From Symbiodinium natans (lineage: Eukaryota > Sar > Dinophyceae > Suessiales > Symbiodiniaceae): a stretch of 64,000 bases of DNA. Location: assembly GCA_905221605.1 (NCBI GenBank), contig CAJNDS010002361.1:1-64000 (forward strand). The letters run 5' to 3'. A program made the position numbers and the translations under genes. Under the pieces are notes generated by a model that saw only the letters and a program-made list of their open reading frames with translations, searched no databases and was not told the origin of the DNA. Positions 50,043 to 60,910 of this stretch are shown here, piece after piece; within the stretch, counting starts at the first letter, position 1, and every line of letters begins with the position of its first letter.

Positions 50043-50369
50043 ATTCCAGGGAGCTGCCTTGACCGGGATGGTCGTCGCCTTACAGCAGTTCCTTATGCCT
50101 GGTCAAGATGCCTCATGATGATTTTATTTACCATCATGACGGGGGCGATGGCGGCGACAGAGTCGAGGGTTTCCGAGTTCGCCTACCCGGTAGAAAGCGA
50201 CGGCGGTCGCACCAATTCGTGGAGTGGACACCCCAACAACAGACGCCAGGGCGTTCACACACACAGAAGAGATCTTTGAAACGCGCAGTTTCACGAGCGC
50301 AGCGAGCCGGGGGCGCATTACAAAGGTTGCGCAGGGCCTGCAAGGCATTTGTGGTGACTTCTAACCTAA

Positions 50370-50418
50370 CACTTGCCGCTCGGTTGGTTGCAGAGCGTAC
50401 AAGCAACCCGGGGGTCTC
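50370..50418 (+). repeat. Dispersed hairpin repeat, copy 3
   Basis: Stem GGTTGC (50386-50391) with GCAACC (50403-50408). Downstream ACATGAGGCC...GCGTGCGTGT is shared with copies 1 and 5. Confidence 0.85.
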
Positions 50419-50544
50419 CAAATTCACTAGAATCCAACATGAGGCCTCCAAGGGACTTTTCGCTGGCGTGCGTGTCACAAGCGATGCTGCTCCCAAGTCC
50501 CGAGGGACCACAAGCTTCGGGTGCACGACTTAACCTCCTCTTAA

Positions 50545-50700
50545 CCTCCTCTGGGCCTTCTGGTAGGGCTGAAGCAGCAGATTCTGTCATCCCTTTTGGG
50601 CCTTCTGGCGAAGGTTCCGGCAACCGTTTGCGAGTCCTAATCACATCTGGGCCTTTTGAAGAAGTTTTAAGCAGCAGTTTAGGGTCTGCTCGGACGCCTG
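50545..50700 (-). repeat. Minisatellite, inverted copy
   Basis: Its reverse complement contains CTGCTTAAAACTTC and CGCCAGAAGGCCC units matching the array at 52140-52480. Confidence 0.75.
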
Positions 50701-50890
50701 GCACAAGATCCACAGTGGTCTGTGCTGCAATAGGGACATGACCTGATGAGAACCTGCGGCATCTGCTGAACCTGGGACGTCTGGCACAAGAATGTCCTTG
50801 AATTATTGATTTGCAGCAAACTCGTAACGAAGACTCCGCAGCGGCAGGTGCAGTCTGGGGCACACCTAGAAGGGCAGCAAAGCAGTTGGG

Positions 50891-50940
50891 AGTCCCCAGG
50901 GCTGCTTAACCGGTTTGCAGCCAACCGAGTGGCAAGTGTG
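50891..50940 (-). repeat. Dispersed hairpin repeat, copy 4
   Basis: Minus orientation; stem GGCTGC with GCAGCC (plus-strand 50918-50923 and 50901-50906). It has C-G where copies 3 and 5 have T-A. Confidence 0.85.
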
Positions 50941-51392
50941 AAGATGAGGGGTTTCGACAACTGTTCTGCACAGCTGACGTAGGCTGGAACCCAGAACTTG
51001 TGTGCAACTCGAAACAAAAAAATGAGCCCAAGCAAAACGCAAAATGCACAGATCTGCATCGCTGGACCCCAGTTTCACAAAATCAACACGGCAGATAACT
51101 GTTCTGCACAGCTAGCGTAGGGTGCTGACGTAAAAAGGAACCAGAACTGGCGTACACATAAGGGCAGAGGTGTGGCAATTTGCTTGCCCCAAGAAAACAA
51201 GTTGGTTGAATTCATTGATTTGGCACAGGGTTCAATTCAGGTCTGTTTGCTATTGGCTTCTTTCGGTGTACTGGCACCCTGATCAAAGGGGGGGTAGATT
51301 GTCCGTATAGTCCCACACAGCCCACACTGTTTAAGCATGACACGCACGCCTGTGAAGGCATTGCGTGGGCCTCATGTGAAATTCCCTAAAAG

Positions 51393-51445
51393 CGAGATCC
51401 CCGGGTTGCTTGGACGGTCTGCAACCAACCGAGTGGCAAGTGTGA
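51393..51445 (-). repeat. Dispersed hairpin repeat, copy 5
   Basis: Minus orientation; stem GGTTGC with GCAACC (plus-strand 51421-51426 and 51404-51409). Flanking sequence on both sides is shared with copies 1 and 2, so the full repeat is about 200 bases. Confidence 0.85.
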
Positions 51446-51614
51446 AAGTTTAAGGTCTCACAACTGTCCTGCTGACGTAAACTGGGCGGGTTGCACACAG
51501 CTGGCCCGAGTCCCACCGTGTGGGAGGGAAATCGCGAACCTGAGCCTATCGGGTTTCAGGACCCGGCATGAAGTACAAGAGCGAACCTGAAGCCTATGGG
51601 CCTACGCGACTTGG

Positions 51615-51944
51615 GAGCAGCACGCAGATAAATCGCAAACTTAAGCCTATGGGGAGCAGCAGGGAGAGAGATCTCGAGCCTGAAGCTTATTGACCTACGG
51701 GACCTGCGAGCAAGGCGGAGAGATATCACGAGCCTATCGGCTCTCACAGGACCTGAGAGCAGCAGAGATGTGTGAGCAGCACGCAGATAAGTCGCAAAAC
51801 CTAAAGCCTATGGGCTCTCCGGACCCGGGAGCAGCAGGGAGAAAGATCTCGAGCCTGAAGCTTTTGACCTGCGGGACCTGAGAGCAAGGCGAGACATCAC
51901 GAGCCTATCGGCTCTCACAGGACCTGAGAGCAGCAGAGATGTGT
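51615..51944 (+). repeat. Tandem duplication, two units of about 160-170 bases
   Basis: 51615-51773 and 51774-51944 both start GAGCAGCACGCAGATAA and include GATCTCGAGCCTGAAGCTT and CACGAGCCTATCGGCTCTC. Confidence 0.85.
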
Positions 51945-52139
51945 ATCGTCTTGCGCAAACTGCCCATTCTTTGACAGGTTTGCAGTCGCAAAAATCGGCC
52001 GCTGCGCGGGGCAGTTGAGGAACCACAGTGTCTTTAAGTTTCTGGATGCCAAGCAATGGACGCCTTGGGCACCTTGCTTGCAGTCTCACTGCCCGGCCAG
52101 GAGGGCGCCCGCCCTCCTGCGCTGCGGCAAGCAGAAGCA

Positions 52140-52480
52140 GTGGGTAGACCTCTTAGAAGGCCCAGAAATGATTAGGCCTCTCAAACTGCTGTCCCAACAG
52201 TTGCCTGAAGGCCCAGAAGTGATTAGGCTTCTCAAACTGTTGCCTCAACCTTCCCTGGAGGGCTCAGAGTGATTAGGCCTCTCAAACTGCTGCCTAAAAC
52301 TTCTCCGGAAGGCCCAGCAGTGAGTAGGCCTCTACTGCTGCCTAAAACTTCTCCAGAAGGCCCAGAAGTGATTAAGCCCTGCAAACGGCTGCCGGAACCT
52401 TCGCCAGAAGGCCCAGAAGGGATGTGAGGAACTGCTGCTTCGACCTCTCCCAGCAGGTCCAGAAGTGACTAGGCCTAGCA
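52140..52480 (+). repeat. Minisatellite, about 55-60-base unit
   Basis: About six diverged units of GGCCCAGAAGTGATTAGGCC, CTCAAACTGCTGCC and a CTTCNCCAGAAG link. Confidence 0.8.
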
Positions 52481-52588
52481 CTTTGCTGTGGGTCCCACAT
52501 CAGGTGTAGTCACGGGGTAAACTTGCTTGAAGTGCTCTCGAAAAAACGGCCGCTGCGCGGGGCTCCGAGTTCTAAGGCCCCTTGACTC

Positions 52589-52640
52589 TCACACTTGACG
52601 CGCGGTTGGCTGCAGACCGTTAAGCAGCCTTGTGGGCCTT
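52589..52640 (+). repeat. Dispersed hairpin repeat, copy 6
   Basis: Stem GGCTGC (52608-52613) with GCAGCC (52624-52629), the C-G version. Confidence 0.8.
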
Positions 52641-54129
52641 AAACTGCACCAGGCTAAGCACGCCAAGCCGATAGGCTCCCGGTACCTGGGAAGCACACTG
52701 CCCAAGTGCCAGCCAGCAGCCTTTGGGGCTCTTGCACCGTCTCAAAAATAGGCCGCTGCGCGGGGCTGTAACAATATGGCCTCTTGCAAGCAGCGCTCCA
52801 GGCCTGCCCTATGGACATAGCTACGTGAGGACGCCCGGACTCACACAGCGCAGACTGCAGCATAGTGTAGCCACGCCAGCCCCTTGTCTGCCCCCGCTCG
52901 TCGGGGGGGAAGGGGGCGTTTTTGGCACTCTGTGTGCATTGTGCTTAGCGTGCTTGCAACTTTCTTGCCAACCGCAATGGAGTCCTGAGTGCTATTGCTA
53001 CGGCCCTGGCGCTTGTGTGGGGACTGTCTCTACGGACGCGTTGAGCAGTTTAGGTGACGGAGGTTCCTTGCCTTACGGCCTACCCATACTTTCGCTTAAT
53101 GTCTGTACCAGACGTGGCGCAGCATTGCTTTGGGTGACGGGCTGCTGAGTGATTGGTGCAGGTAGGTTCTTGTTTGCATTGGTCTCACCATGCTGGCCGG
53201 GCGTTAAGTTGTCTTGCAATAAGGGCCTCTGCGCTAGCGGTTGCTTCTTTGTAGTCACGACTTCTTTTTCACTCGCTGGCTTGTGCAGTTTGACGTTTGG
53301 CGCTTTTGGTTTTGGCGGGTTGCTGCGGGTTTTTGTGGTTGTGTTTGGTGGTGTTTTTGGTGTGTGCTTGTTTCGGTTTTCGCGCCTGCGACTGTTTCAC
53401 CTCTAGTGTTGAGACCCACAAGGACGGCCTACTGCACTGCTGATGTAGTAAAGAGGCGACGGTTCAAAAAAAAAATCCTGGCATGGTATGGATTGCAGAT
53501 GTGGTGATTATGGTTCGTGACTGTCAGTGCTTGCGATTCCGATTGCAATTGCATTTTCAGATGGATATTCTGCAAACGTTGATGCTGGATGATTTCGATC
53601 TGCGTTGTGAAACATTTCTTCAGGTGTATTGGATGCATTTGATGATGCTTCCACAATGGTCATTTGCAGATGCTTTTCAGACTGCATTACTTCTGCGACA
53701 TTTGACCTGCTGCATTGTGTACAAGACTTGATGCAGCTTGGGTTGCTTTGCAGATTGGCATTGCAAAAGCGAGCCCTCTGAGTCGCCATTCAAGTTCCGT
53801 AGTTTGTGCTTTGTTTTGTTCCTTGCCGAAGTGGAAGCAAGATTTGGACGATTGACTGAAGTCTCGTCCAAGGGACCGTGTTAGAGCAGAGCATTGCTTC
53901 CAGGCCACCAGTTGGTCCTGTCACATTGCTTGTGATATTGACAGATGACATTGTGTCACTCTTGACTTGTTTGGCTCAAGGCTCGAGGTGCCAACAATGA
54001 TTGACTCAAGACTCATGAGACAAAGTGATTGCTGAGTGATTGCACTTGCTGTGAATCTTTGCTGTGTGTATTGAGTGATGGAGACCAACAGTTGACATGC
54101 TTGGATTGTGCATTGCGCTTTTGAAAAAA
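52641..54129. other. Non-coding stretch
   Basis: No supported gene. 53250-53400 is T/G-rich. TTTGGCTCAAG at about 53972 equals the last 11 bases of the dinoflagellate spliced leader, but upstream bases do not match it. A run of nine As at 53466-53474 is seen. Confidence 0.4.
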
Positions 54130-54270
54130 TTCATTAAGGGGGGGCTTAAGGTGGGTTTTATGGGGGGGGCTTAAGGGGGGCGTAAGGGCTTTGACCCTTT
54201 GGCCCCCCCCTTTTCAAAGGAACCCCCTTTGAAGGGACCCCTTTGAAGGGTTGTCCAAAGGGGGGGGGCC
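54130..54270 (+). repeat. G-run and C-run cluster with inverted CCCTTTGAAGGG units
   Basis: Several runs of 6-9 Gs are followed by a run of 9 Cs and then CCCCCTTTGAAGGGACC and CCCTTTGAAGGGTTG. Self-complementary CCCTTTGAAGGG-like units would form hairpins. Confidence 0.7.
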
Positions 54271-54780
54271 ATTCTCGTACGGTCGCATGAACGTTTTCAC
54301 CAAGGCAACTGTGGAAACTATGCGGACACCAACCGCGTTAGGCAACGCAGAAAGAGGCATCACATGCAAAACTGGCACGTTCACCTGAACACTCCAAAAC
54401 CTTGCGGTGCTCATGACGCCCCATTTGCCGGCGAAGCGGGAGACAAGTGCCAGAGGGGCAAGATTCATGTCCTTACCGATGCCAAGGCAATCCGAGACAA
54501 ACAGTTTACTGCCGTCCCAGCACGTCTGGTAAGCTTTAGCTGCTTTAGCTCTTCTACAATCAAAAGGGCTTGTAGAGCTACGCAAATCTTCACTGCAAGT
54601 CGTATAGCTTGCAACATGCCATAGAGCATTGAGACCGTATTCGCGCGACGCTTCTCGACGTTTTTGGACGGTTACTTTGCCTGAAAGAGCATGACGAGAT
54701 CGTGAAACGATCAGTGTACCGTTGCCAACTGGCGGACTGAGTGTTCCATTGCCAAATGGCGGACTAACGCTTTCTGTCAT
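54214..54780 (-). CDS. Hypothetical ORF
   Basis: 188 codons open from ATG at 54780. The start contains two copies of a FGNGTLSPP/VGNGTLIVS-like repeat, and the end runs into the low-complexity G/C cluster. No family recognised; weak evidence for coding. Confidence 0.2.
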   Translation of the reverse strand: MTESVSPPFGNGTLSPPVGNGTLIVSRSRHALSGKVTVQKRREASREYGLNALWHVASYTTCSEDLRSSTSPFDCRRAKAAKAYQTCWDGSKLFVSDCLGIGKDMNLAPLALVSRFAGKWGVMSTARFWSVQVNVPVLHVMPLSALPNAVGVRIVSTVALVKTFMRPYENGPPPLDNPSKGSLQRGFL

Positions 54781-56648
54781 CCTATACCGAAACAGGTGGA
54801 GGACAAACGCCTAGCCGGTTGCCGTAGAATCCGCCAAAGTTTGTGGACTGAAGACGACGACTTGACGGCGAGTCTGTGTCCGAAACTCCCTTGCGTCGCG
54901 CAGGGCCCTCGAGCTCAAGAGGGAAAAAGAAGCAGCCGCGCAGTGCTCGTGACCGCAACCTCAAAAGGGCTTATGAGGAGCTGCCAAAGCCAAGCGCGCG
55001 TTTGTTTTGGCTCAACGTGACGATCTTCGAGAGAGTCGTCGCTTTGGGACATCTGCATTTACGAAATGCGAAACTGTCATTTGAGCGTGTCGGCTCACAT
55101 GGTCGGGGTTTGTGCTGCAAGAGCAACAACATGAAGAAAGCTGCAGCGAGCAGTTCGGGCTCAAGCTCTCGAGCAGCTCTTCCAGCTCCACTGCCTGGAA
55201 GCGAACAGCAGGAAAACCTCTGAGGCAGTCCGTCTTCACAAGAGTTTATAGACATTGACAGCTACAATCATGCATGTGAAGAAATGAAAGCATTCAAAAG
55301 TGAGAAGGTTGTTTGACACGATAAGATGCTAGAAATAACAGCTTGTTAACTTATATTATTGAAAATTGTAGTGCAGCAACAACCATTCGCGCAAATCAAA
55401 GAGGAGTGGCCTTACGCAAATTAACACGGATGAATGCTACAGGAATCGAACAGGGTACGTTTTCGTAAGAATTGGTTGAATGCTGTTTGTGGGTTCGTCT
55501 AATCATGAGTTATAGTTGCAGACGGAGGTGAACCAGCACCATCAGACCATCAGCAACAGTAGCAGCAACAATTCAAAACCGAAGACGACGACAACGGATG
55601 ATGTTTTAAAACAGGAAACAGAACCACATCGTGGGCTTTCAAAATGAAGACAGAAAATGTGGGTTGATACAAGTGGGCAGCACAGTTTTGAACAATATCG
55701 TTTCGCATTGCTGGGAGGCAAGAATCAAAGGCTTGTCGAGTTTTTTTATTCATTTTCCAAAGCCTTCGTCGCACGAAACAGAGTAAATCAACATAAACAT
55801 CGTTAAACCCTCAGTACATCTGCCTCGGATGTTTTGCACATTCAGCATCAGCATGATCAACGATGCTGATTAGAATCTGAAAGGTGTCATTGATTTGTAT
55901 ATACCAGTTTCAACACACACACATCTAGCAAAGCAAAAATGCCCGGAGCAAACGCATATCACGTATCACCGATCGTTTGAATTTCTTAGGATGTGTGGTA
56001 AATGTACTGATTCCTTTATTACGATGGCCTTCAATTGACACTTCAAGATATGCCAATGAGATATTTATCGGAAGAATAAGTTTCGATAAGCGGCCCGTCA
56101 TGAGATTTTCAAGAAGCAACACACAACAAAAAGGTTTTTAATGGCTTTTCGAAATTAAACGAGCCAATGCCACTTTGCGATCATTTGGCATTGACAGAGG
56201 TTTCGTAGTGTAGAGAACCACATACATGATTTAGATGGACAAGTGATGTCATGTGCGCTTGATGTTGGAACTTTTGAATGTGGGCATCAATGTGCTGAAC
56301 AGAGCTTCTAACAAGAATGGTGCGATGTGAAGGTTGAGCTCAAGTTTGTTTCTCAGAATCATGGATCAATCCTTCGGAAAACCCGACCCTATGTTAAATT
56401 TTTCGCTTTGCATGCAACGTTTGTAAATCCCTCAAGTCAGTAGACCCGGGCCGGCGCGATGGCATGTCGAGGAGCTGTTTGCGGAGATGCACTACGTGGG
56501 ACCCTGAAGCATGCATAAGCACTCCGAGCTGCATCGCCTGCATGTTTGTGTTGTCCGAGCAAAAGTGTCAAAGACAAACGGATTGAAAAGTCGGTGCGCA
56601 ATATCTGATTCTCAAGTTTATGCATAGTAGAGCGGCATCATCGCTGTA
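54781..56648. other. Gene-poor stretch
   Basis: Short frames only (for example 54876-55223, Ser/Ala-rich). TTTTGGCTCAA at about 55004 again resembles the spliced-leader end. 55300-56400 is AT-richer and shows no gene. Confidence 0.4.
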
Positions 56649-57266
56649 TTGTCCACGCAGCTGACAACGATGTCGTCGAACATTGTGTTCGAGCAGGTGG
56701 GCGGCCGATGCAAGATGGTTGACGACGACAATGTGGTCAGCGGCACAGTTGCGCATCTCGCCATGTCCGCCTCGGTGCAGACTCTGACGCTCCAAGAAGT
56801 TGAGAACGACAGACTTCGCCGTCAATCGTGGCTGTTGAAGGCAAAATTCCAAGTCGACCGCTTCATGGAGAAACACGGTTTCCGAATGGGTTCTGATGTC
56901 AATGTACCCAAAAAGACCGCATTTGGACTGCGCCGCACATATCCGCTGCTCATGGCGGCCTGTGATCAAGACTGGCACATGGTGTGCTTGCTCTTGTATT
57001 TCGGTGCCAATCCTCTTCAGCGTGACAGCTCTGGCCGCACAATGTTCAGTTCATGGAAGGGCACGAAGTCCCTGAGCAGGTTCGCCAGTTCCTCGGACAG
57101 CCTCAGGGTGCACTTCCTGACTTCATTGGACTTTGATACTCATTGGACAGTGTTCCTGAGGGATGAGACATTGCTCATTTTTTCTAGGATACGGGCCTCT
57201 ACAAAAATTGGATCCCTCAGCATCAACACTGTTTGCTCGCGCCAGTTCCGAGGAGACTCCATGTGA
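56649..57266 (+). CDS. Ankyrin-repeat protein exon
   Basis: The likely start is MSSNIVFEQVGGRC, eight codons into the open frame. A helical basic region (ENDRLRRQSWLLKAKFQ) leads to FGLRRTYPLLMAACDQDW, then MVCLLLYFGANPLQRDSSGRT. This is one ankyrin repeat (Pro-Leu-x-x-Ala-Ala, Leu-Leu-x-x-Gly-Ala-x-Pro, Asp-x-x-Gly-Arg-Thr). Ankyrin repeats mediate protein contacts. After the repeat the frame loses character; another frame gives HEVPEQVRQFLGQPQGALP and a stop at about 57140, so the true end probably uses a splice or an indel near 57040-57070. Confidence 0.6.
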   Translation: MSTQLTTMSSNIVFEQVGGRCKMVDDDNVVSGTVAHLAMSASVQTLTLQEVENDRLRRQSWLLKAKFQVDRFMEKHGFRMGSDVNVPKKTAFGLRRTYPLLMAACDQDWHMVCLLLYFGANPLQRDSSGRTMFSSWKGTKSLSRFASSSDSLRVHFLTSLDFDTHWTVFLRDETLLIFSRIRASTKIGSLSINTVCSRQFRGDSM

Positions 57267-59718
57267 CTGAGGGTTTTACCCACTTTAGTTAGAATTGGGC
57301 TTGTCCACATCATACAACACGATGAATGTGTGCTGCATGATCGTACATGTCAAATTGTCATGTCACATGGTGTCTGCAGAAACTGAAGTGGCTGAAGGCT
57401 CCGAAATGTGTTGGAAAGTACTGCGGCAAGAAGTGGACAGACACATGATCAGTTTGTGTGGCAGTTGTTGTTGGGTTGCAGTTCCGGTTTGGCTTGGCAC
57501 TTCAGGAGGCCGGGCTTCAAGGGATCCGCAGACAAATGCTTGCAGCTCGCATTTGCACAGGAACCGTTTCCTGCGGGCGTTGGCTAGCATGTGTTCACGT
57601 CAGCGGTCCTCAATGTTCTTGGGAATGCTATCGCAGGGCATTTGCTGCCGATGTGGGGTGGCCATTTTGGGAGATTCATACTAGTCCATTCCATCACAGA
57701 ATCATGTTCAGTCATCCATCACAGAATCATATATTGCCGTCCATCCGACACTGGCAGCAGGGTGGTAGAAAATGTCGCCCCTATGTTTCCAACTCTGTCT
57801 AATCGGGTCTGGACAACTTGCAGCAAGTCTATGTGATTTTGTGGCTGTTGCATGGTTTGATTGGGATAAGCCGTTCAGATCAACTCCCGAATACCCTCAT
57901 TTGCATTGACTTGCGACCAGTTCTTCAGTCAAGTAGTGACGAGGAAGCCTGGGTTGATTTCCACGACTGTGCAGTCCCTTTTCAAGACGGCTTCCTCCAG
58001 TCAGTCTATATATTCTATGAGGTGCAGTTTGTGCACGTGCACCATACCTTGCACGCTGCACCGTACGACATATAAATACACTCCGCGCGAAATTTGTGCG
58101 GTGTGTAGCAGTCTTGTATTTGCCGGTCATGCAGTTCCAGCGATGTTTCCTTGCTCGGACTGGTGCGACACTGGCTGCAGATTTGCGTGCCTCACCAACT
58201 TGCTTGTGGCCAAGTCTACCAGCGTGTTTGCGCAACAACTCAATCCAGAAGAACACAACTGTGATTTGCGTACTGGTGGGTTTTTGTAGCTCAAACACCA
58301 GCAACTTGGCTCCGTAGTTCACGGCATCTTTGAGCATCTCACGGCCTTTGAGGGCCAGGGCCTTTGGTTGGAAGACACGACGCCCCAAAAAAGGTGTCAT
58401 AGAAGCTGGTGGCTGCGCGAGAGCCCAGTCACCAATTGCTCGCCACCACATTCACGAGGTACACCGGAATCCATCGCGTGTGCGTAGGGCCCTGGCAGGG
58501 CTCTCAGATTGGCCTGGGCAATGCGACAAGACGTTTCATGGAAAGGCAAGGTTGGCTTTGCTAGAACTCTCCATGGCTTCGATTGTGGAGTGTGATGGGG
58601 GGAGGGTCGCTCAGACATACACTTGGCAGCCAGGCCATGACTTTTGCGTAGTTTGGTGTAGGCTAGTTGCTACAAGTGTGCACGTGAAAAGACTTTGCGA
58701 GTTGTTTACGTTTCCTTGATGTTGTGACACGTGGATTAATCGTGCTCATGCTTTAGCCTTCGTTGTTGCTTGGTTTCGTGCAATCGCCTTCGTCATGCGA
58801 GTAGTAATGATCTCTTCCTCGAGGAGCCGTGATGCTGCTTGTCATGTCTACATACTCCGTGAGGTTTTGCGTGTTTCGAACCTGGAGGGCTGCAGCTGCC
58901 TCACTGCAAGGTGTCACAGGTTTGAATCCATCTAGCCCGGTACACGCTCGAAACTTGGAAATGTTTTTTTCCCAACAGTAACATGCTTCTGCGAAAGCAT
59001 TCACCTTCCTTGGGCACAAACGCTGAAGATTTCCCACTCGTGACATTTGATATTCCTGATGCTTCGATGGAAAAAGGGGTTCTGATATTGTGAGTCTGCG
59101 ACGTCTTTTCGTTTTCACATTTGCATGGCTATATAAAAGAACAGTTCACGCTCTGTTCAGCGAACTTCTGCCATGAGCGACACATCTTGCTGAAGATAAC
59201 TGTGCAGTGGACCGGACTACGGCTGCCTGCTAGTGGTGTGTTGAGCGAGGTTGGATGTGATCAACATCAGTATTTTTCTGGTTTGCACTCACGGCTTCAA
59301 GAAGGACTTTGAGCTACGAAGCCTAAAGTGCTTAAGCACTGGCCTTGATGCTGCATTGCTCTTTGCACGCTGATGTTCAAGGTTAGCATTGCCATGCAAT
59401 GCCTCAAATTTTGTGCAACTGTACGAGCTTCGAATGTTGGCCTGAGACGTGTGTCGGAGCTTGGACGAAGAGCCTGCTTGTCCCGCCCAATTGTGCAGTA
59501 CAGTGAGACTGTCGATCCAACACATTTTGTATCCACATCTACGCACACTTTTCTTGGCAGTTTGTCTGTGATGTCCTTCCAGACGTTTGTGGCAAGGATT
59601 GCGATGATCTACGCCGGGAGCACCCAGCCACTTTTGTTGTCCATGCGAAAAAGGCGTTGTTAAAGGGTGCGGTCGCGGAGGCTTTCGTTGCCTGAGATGG
59701 TTTGAGCGCAATGAAGCC
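57267..59718. other. Gene-poor stretch
   Basis: Only shadow-like frames on both strands; the longest (57897-58451 minus) has no recognisable domain. CATCACAGAATCAT is duplicated at about 57695 and 57718. Confidence 0.35.
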
Positions 59719-60910
59719 ATGAGACAACTGCCGGCCAGCCTGTCCAGCATACCCGAAGTTTTGCCCGAGCACTTTCGTGAGTGTAGAGCTATGACCGTCT
59801 CAAAAGGTCCGGAGGTGGCTTTGCTGGAAAGGTCAGTCAAGGGCTTCGCCACAAACGGCAAGCCAGTGGATGGTGTGCACGTGGACCGTGGCACAGCGCT
59901 ACTTCAGGAGCAATGGTCGAAGACAATTTCGGCAGCAGGGTACGTGATGAGCTCCCTGGCAATGACGTCGTTGACGAAGTACGCTGCTTCTGCTTGGAAA
60001 TTTCCAGGTTCCAGCTTGCTGCTTTTGGTTGAATGTTGGGCTACTGTCGGAGCTCTGTGTGCTTACCAAGGCGGGAGTGCCTCAAAGAGTAGAGCTAAAT
60101 GAAGTTAAATAGTTCTCTTGGAAAGTGTAACATCACATTCTTCTCTCGCTGAGAGGTGGATACCAGCCTTGGAGCAGGCGAGTATTGCGACATCTCCCTT
60201 TGGCCACTCTTGCCAAGGCGCTCAACATGTACTTAAGCTTCATCGCGATGCGGCGGACAAGCTTGCCTGTCTACAACATTCTCAAGCGGTTGCAGCCAGT
60301 GTACGCTATGATCCAAGACAGGTACATCCGTGGCACTTGTCCGAATTCACTCGAATGTTTGGGAGTTGTATTGATTTCTGCTGGCACTGTTGTTACCGGG
60401 CTCGGCGACTTAGATTTTGATTTGGTGGGATACATGCTTGCATTGATGGCAGCTGGATGCCAATCTCTATACCTTGTGCTGGCTCGCAACGCGCAGGACA
60501 AAGCTGAACTGTCATCTATGGATCTGGTGTTCTATACAGCATTCTACAATTCTGTTTTGTTTGTTCCGTTGACTGTGCTTGAACTACCAAGCATTGCGCT
60601 GTTTCTGCAAGGGCCGGGAGAGGTGTGGAATCTTATGGAGTTCCTTTTGCCCTACGTATTGATGGGGGCCGTGCTGAACTTCACGACATTTTGGTGCACC
60701 GCGGAAAACTCGCCTCTTGCTACAGCGGTGGCAGGAACGTCGAAAGGCATCCTGTCCACAGTCGTTGGTATGCTGCTGTTTGGAGCTCACCTCACGGTGC
60801 TGGGTTGGATAGGCTTGGCAGCCAGCACGATGGGAGGCTTCGTGTATTCCCTGGCACACTCCAGGAGTTCCAAGGATTCCAAGCTGAAATCCTCAAAGAG
60901 GACGTCGTAG
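59719..60910 (+). CDS. Nucleotide-sugar transporter-like protein (SLC35/DMT type), two exons
   Basis: Exon 1 is 59719-60070 and exon 2 is 60183-60910; the join gives 359 residues in frame. Exon 1 carries the first membrane segment (SAAGYVMSSLAMTSLTKYA) and WKFPGSSLLLLVECWATV. Exon 2 holds the rest: SLPVYNILKRLQPVYAMI, CLGVVLISAGTVVTGLGD, LVGYMLALMAAGCQSLYLV, DLVFYTAFYNSVLFVPL, and TAENSPLATAVAGTSKGILS with LGWIGLAASTMGGFVYSLA. The Asn-Ser-Pro-Leu-Ala-Thr-Ala segment and Tyr-Asn motif are typical of the SLC35D/TPT group, which moves nucleotide sugars into Golgi or ER. Length fits. Substrate unknown. A single host gene, with no sign of decay. Confidence 0.8.
60071..60182 (+). other. Intron with GC donor and AG acceptor
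   Basis: The exon edge CCAAG precedes GCGGGAGTGCC, and GGCGAG precedes TATTGCGAC. Splicing gives AYQ-VLRHLPLATLAK in frame across the membrane-protein reading frame. Non-GT donors are well known in dinoflagellates. The exact site is an inference from frame. Confidence 0.6.

Larger units (their letters stand above)
51991..52765 (+). repeat. Three copies of a GCTGCGCGGGGC motif
   Basis: GGCCGCTGCGCGGGGC, preceded by a short A-run, occurs near 51999, 52548 and 52752 in the same orientation. It may be the head of another short interspersed repeat. Confidence 0.6.

Noticed and set aside
57897-58451. 184-codon minus-strand frame
   Set aside because: No domain, no conserved composition and overlapping frames on the other strand; too weak to call a gene.
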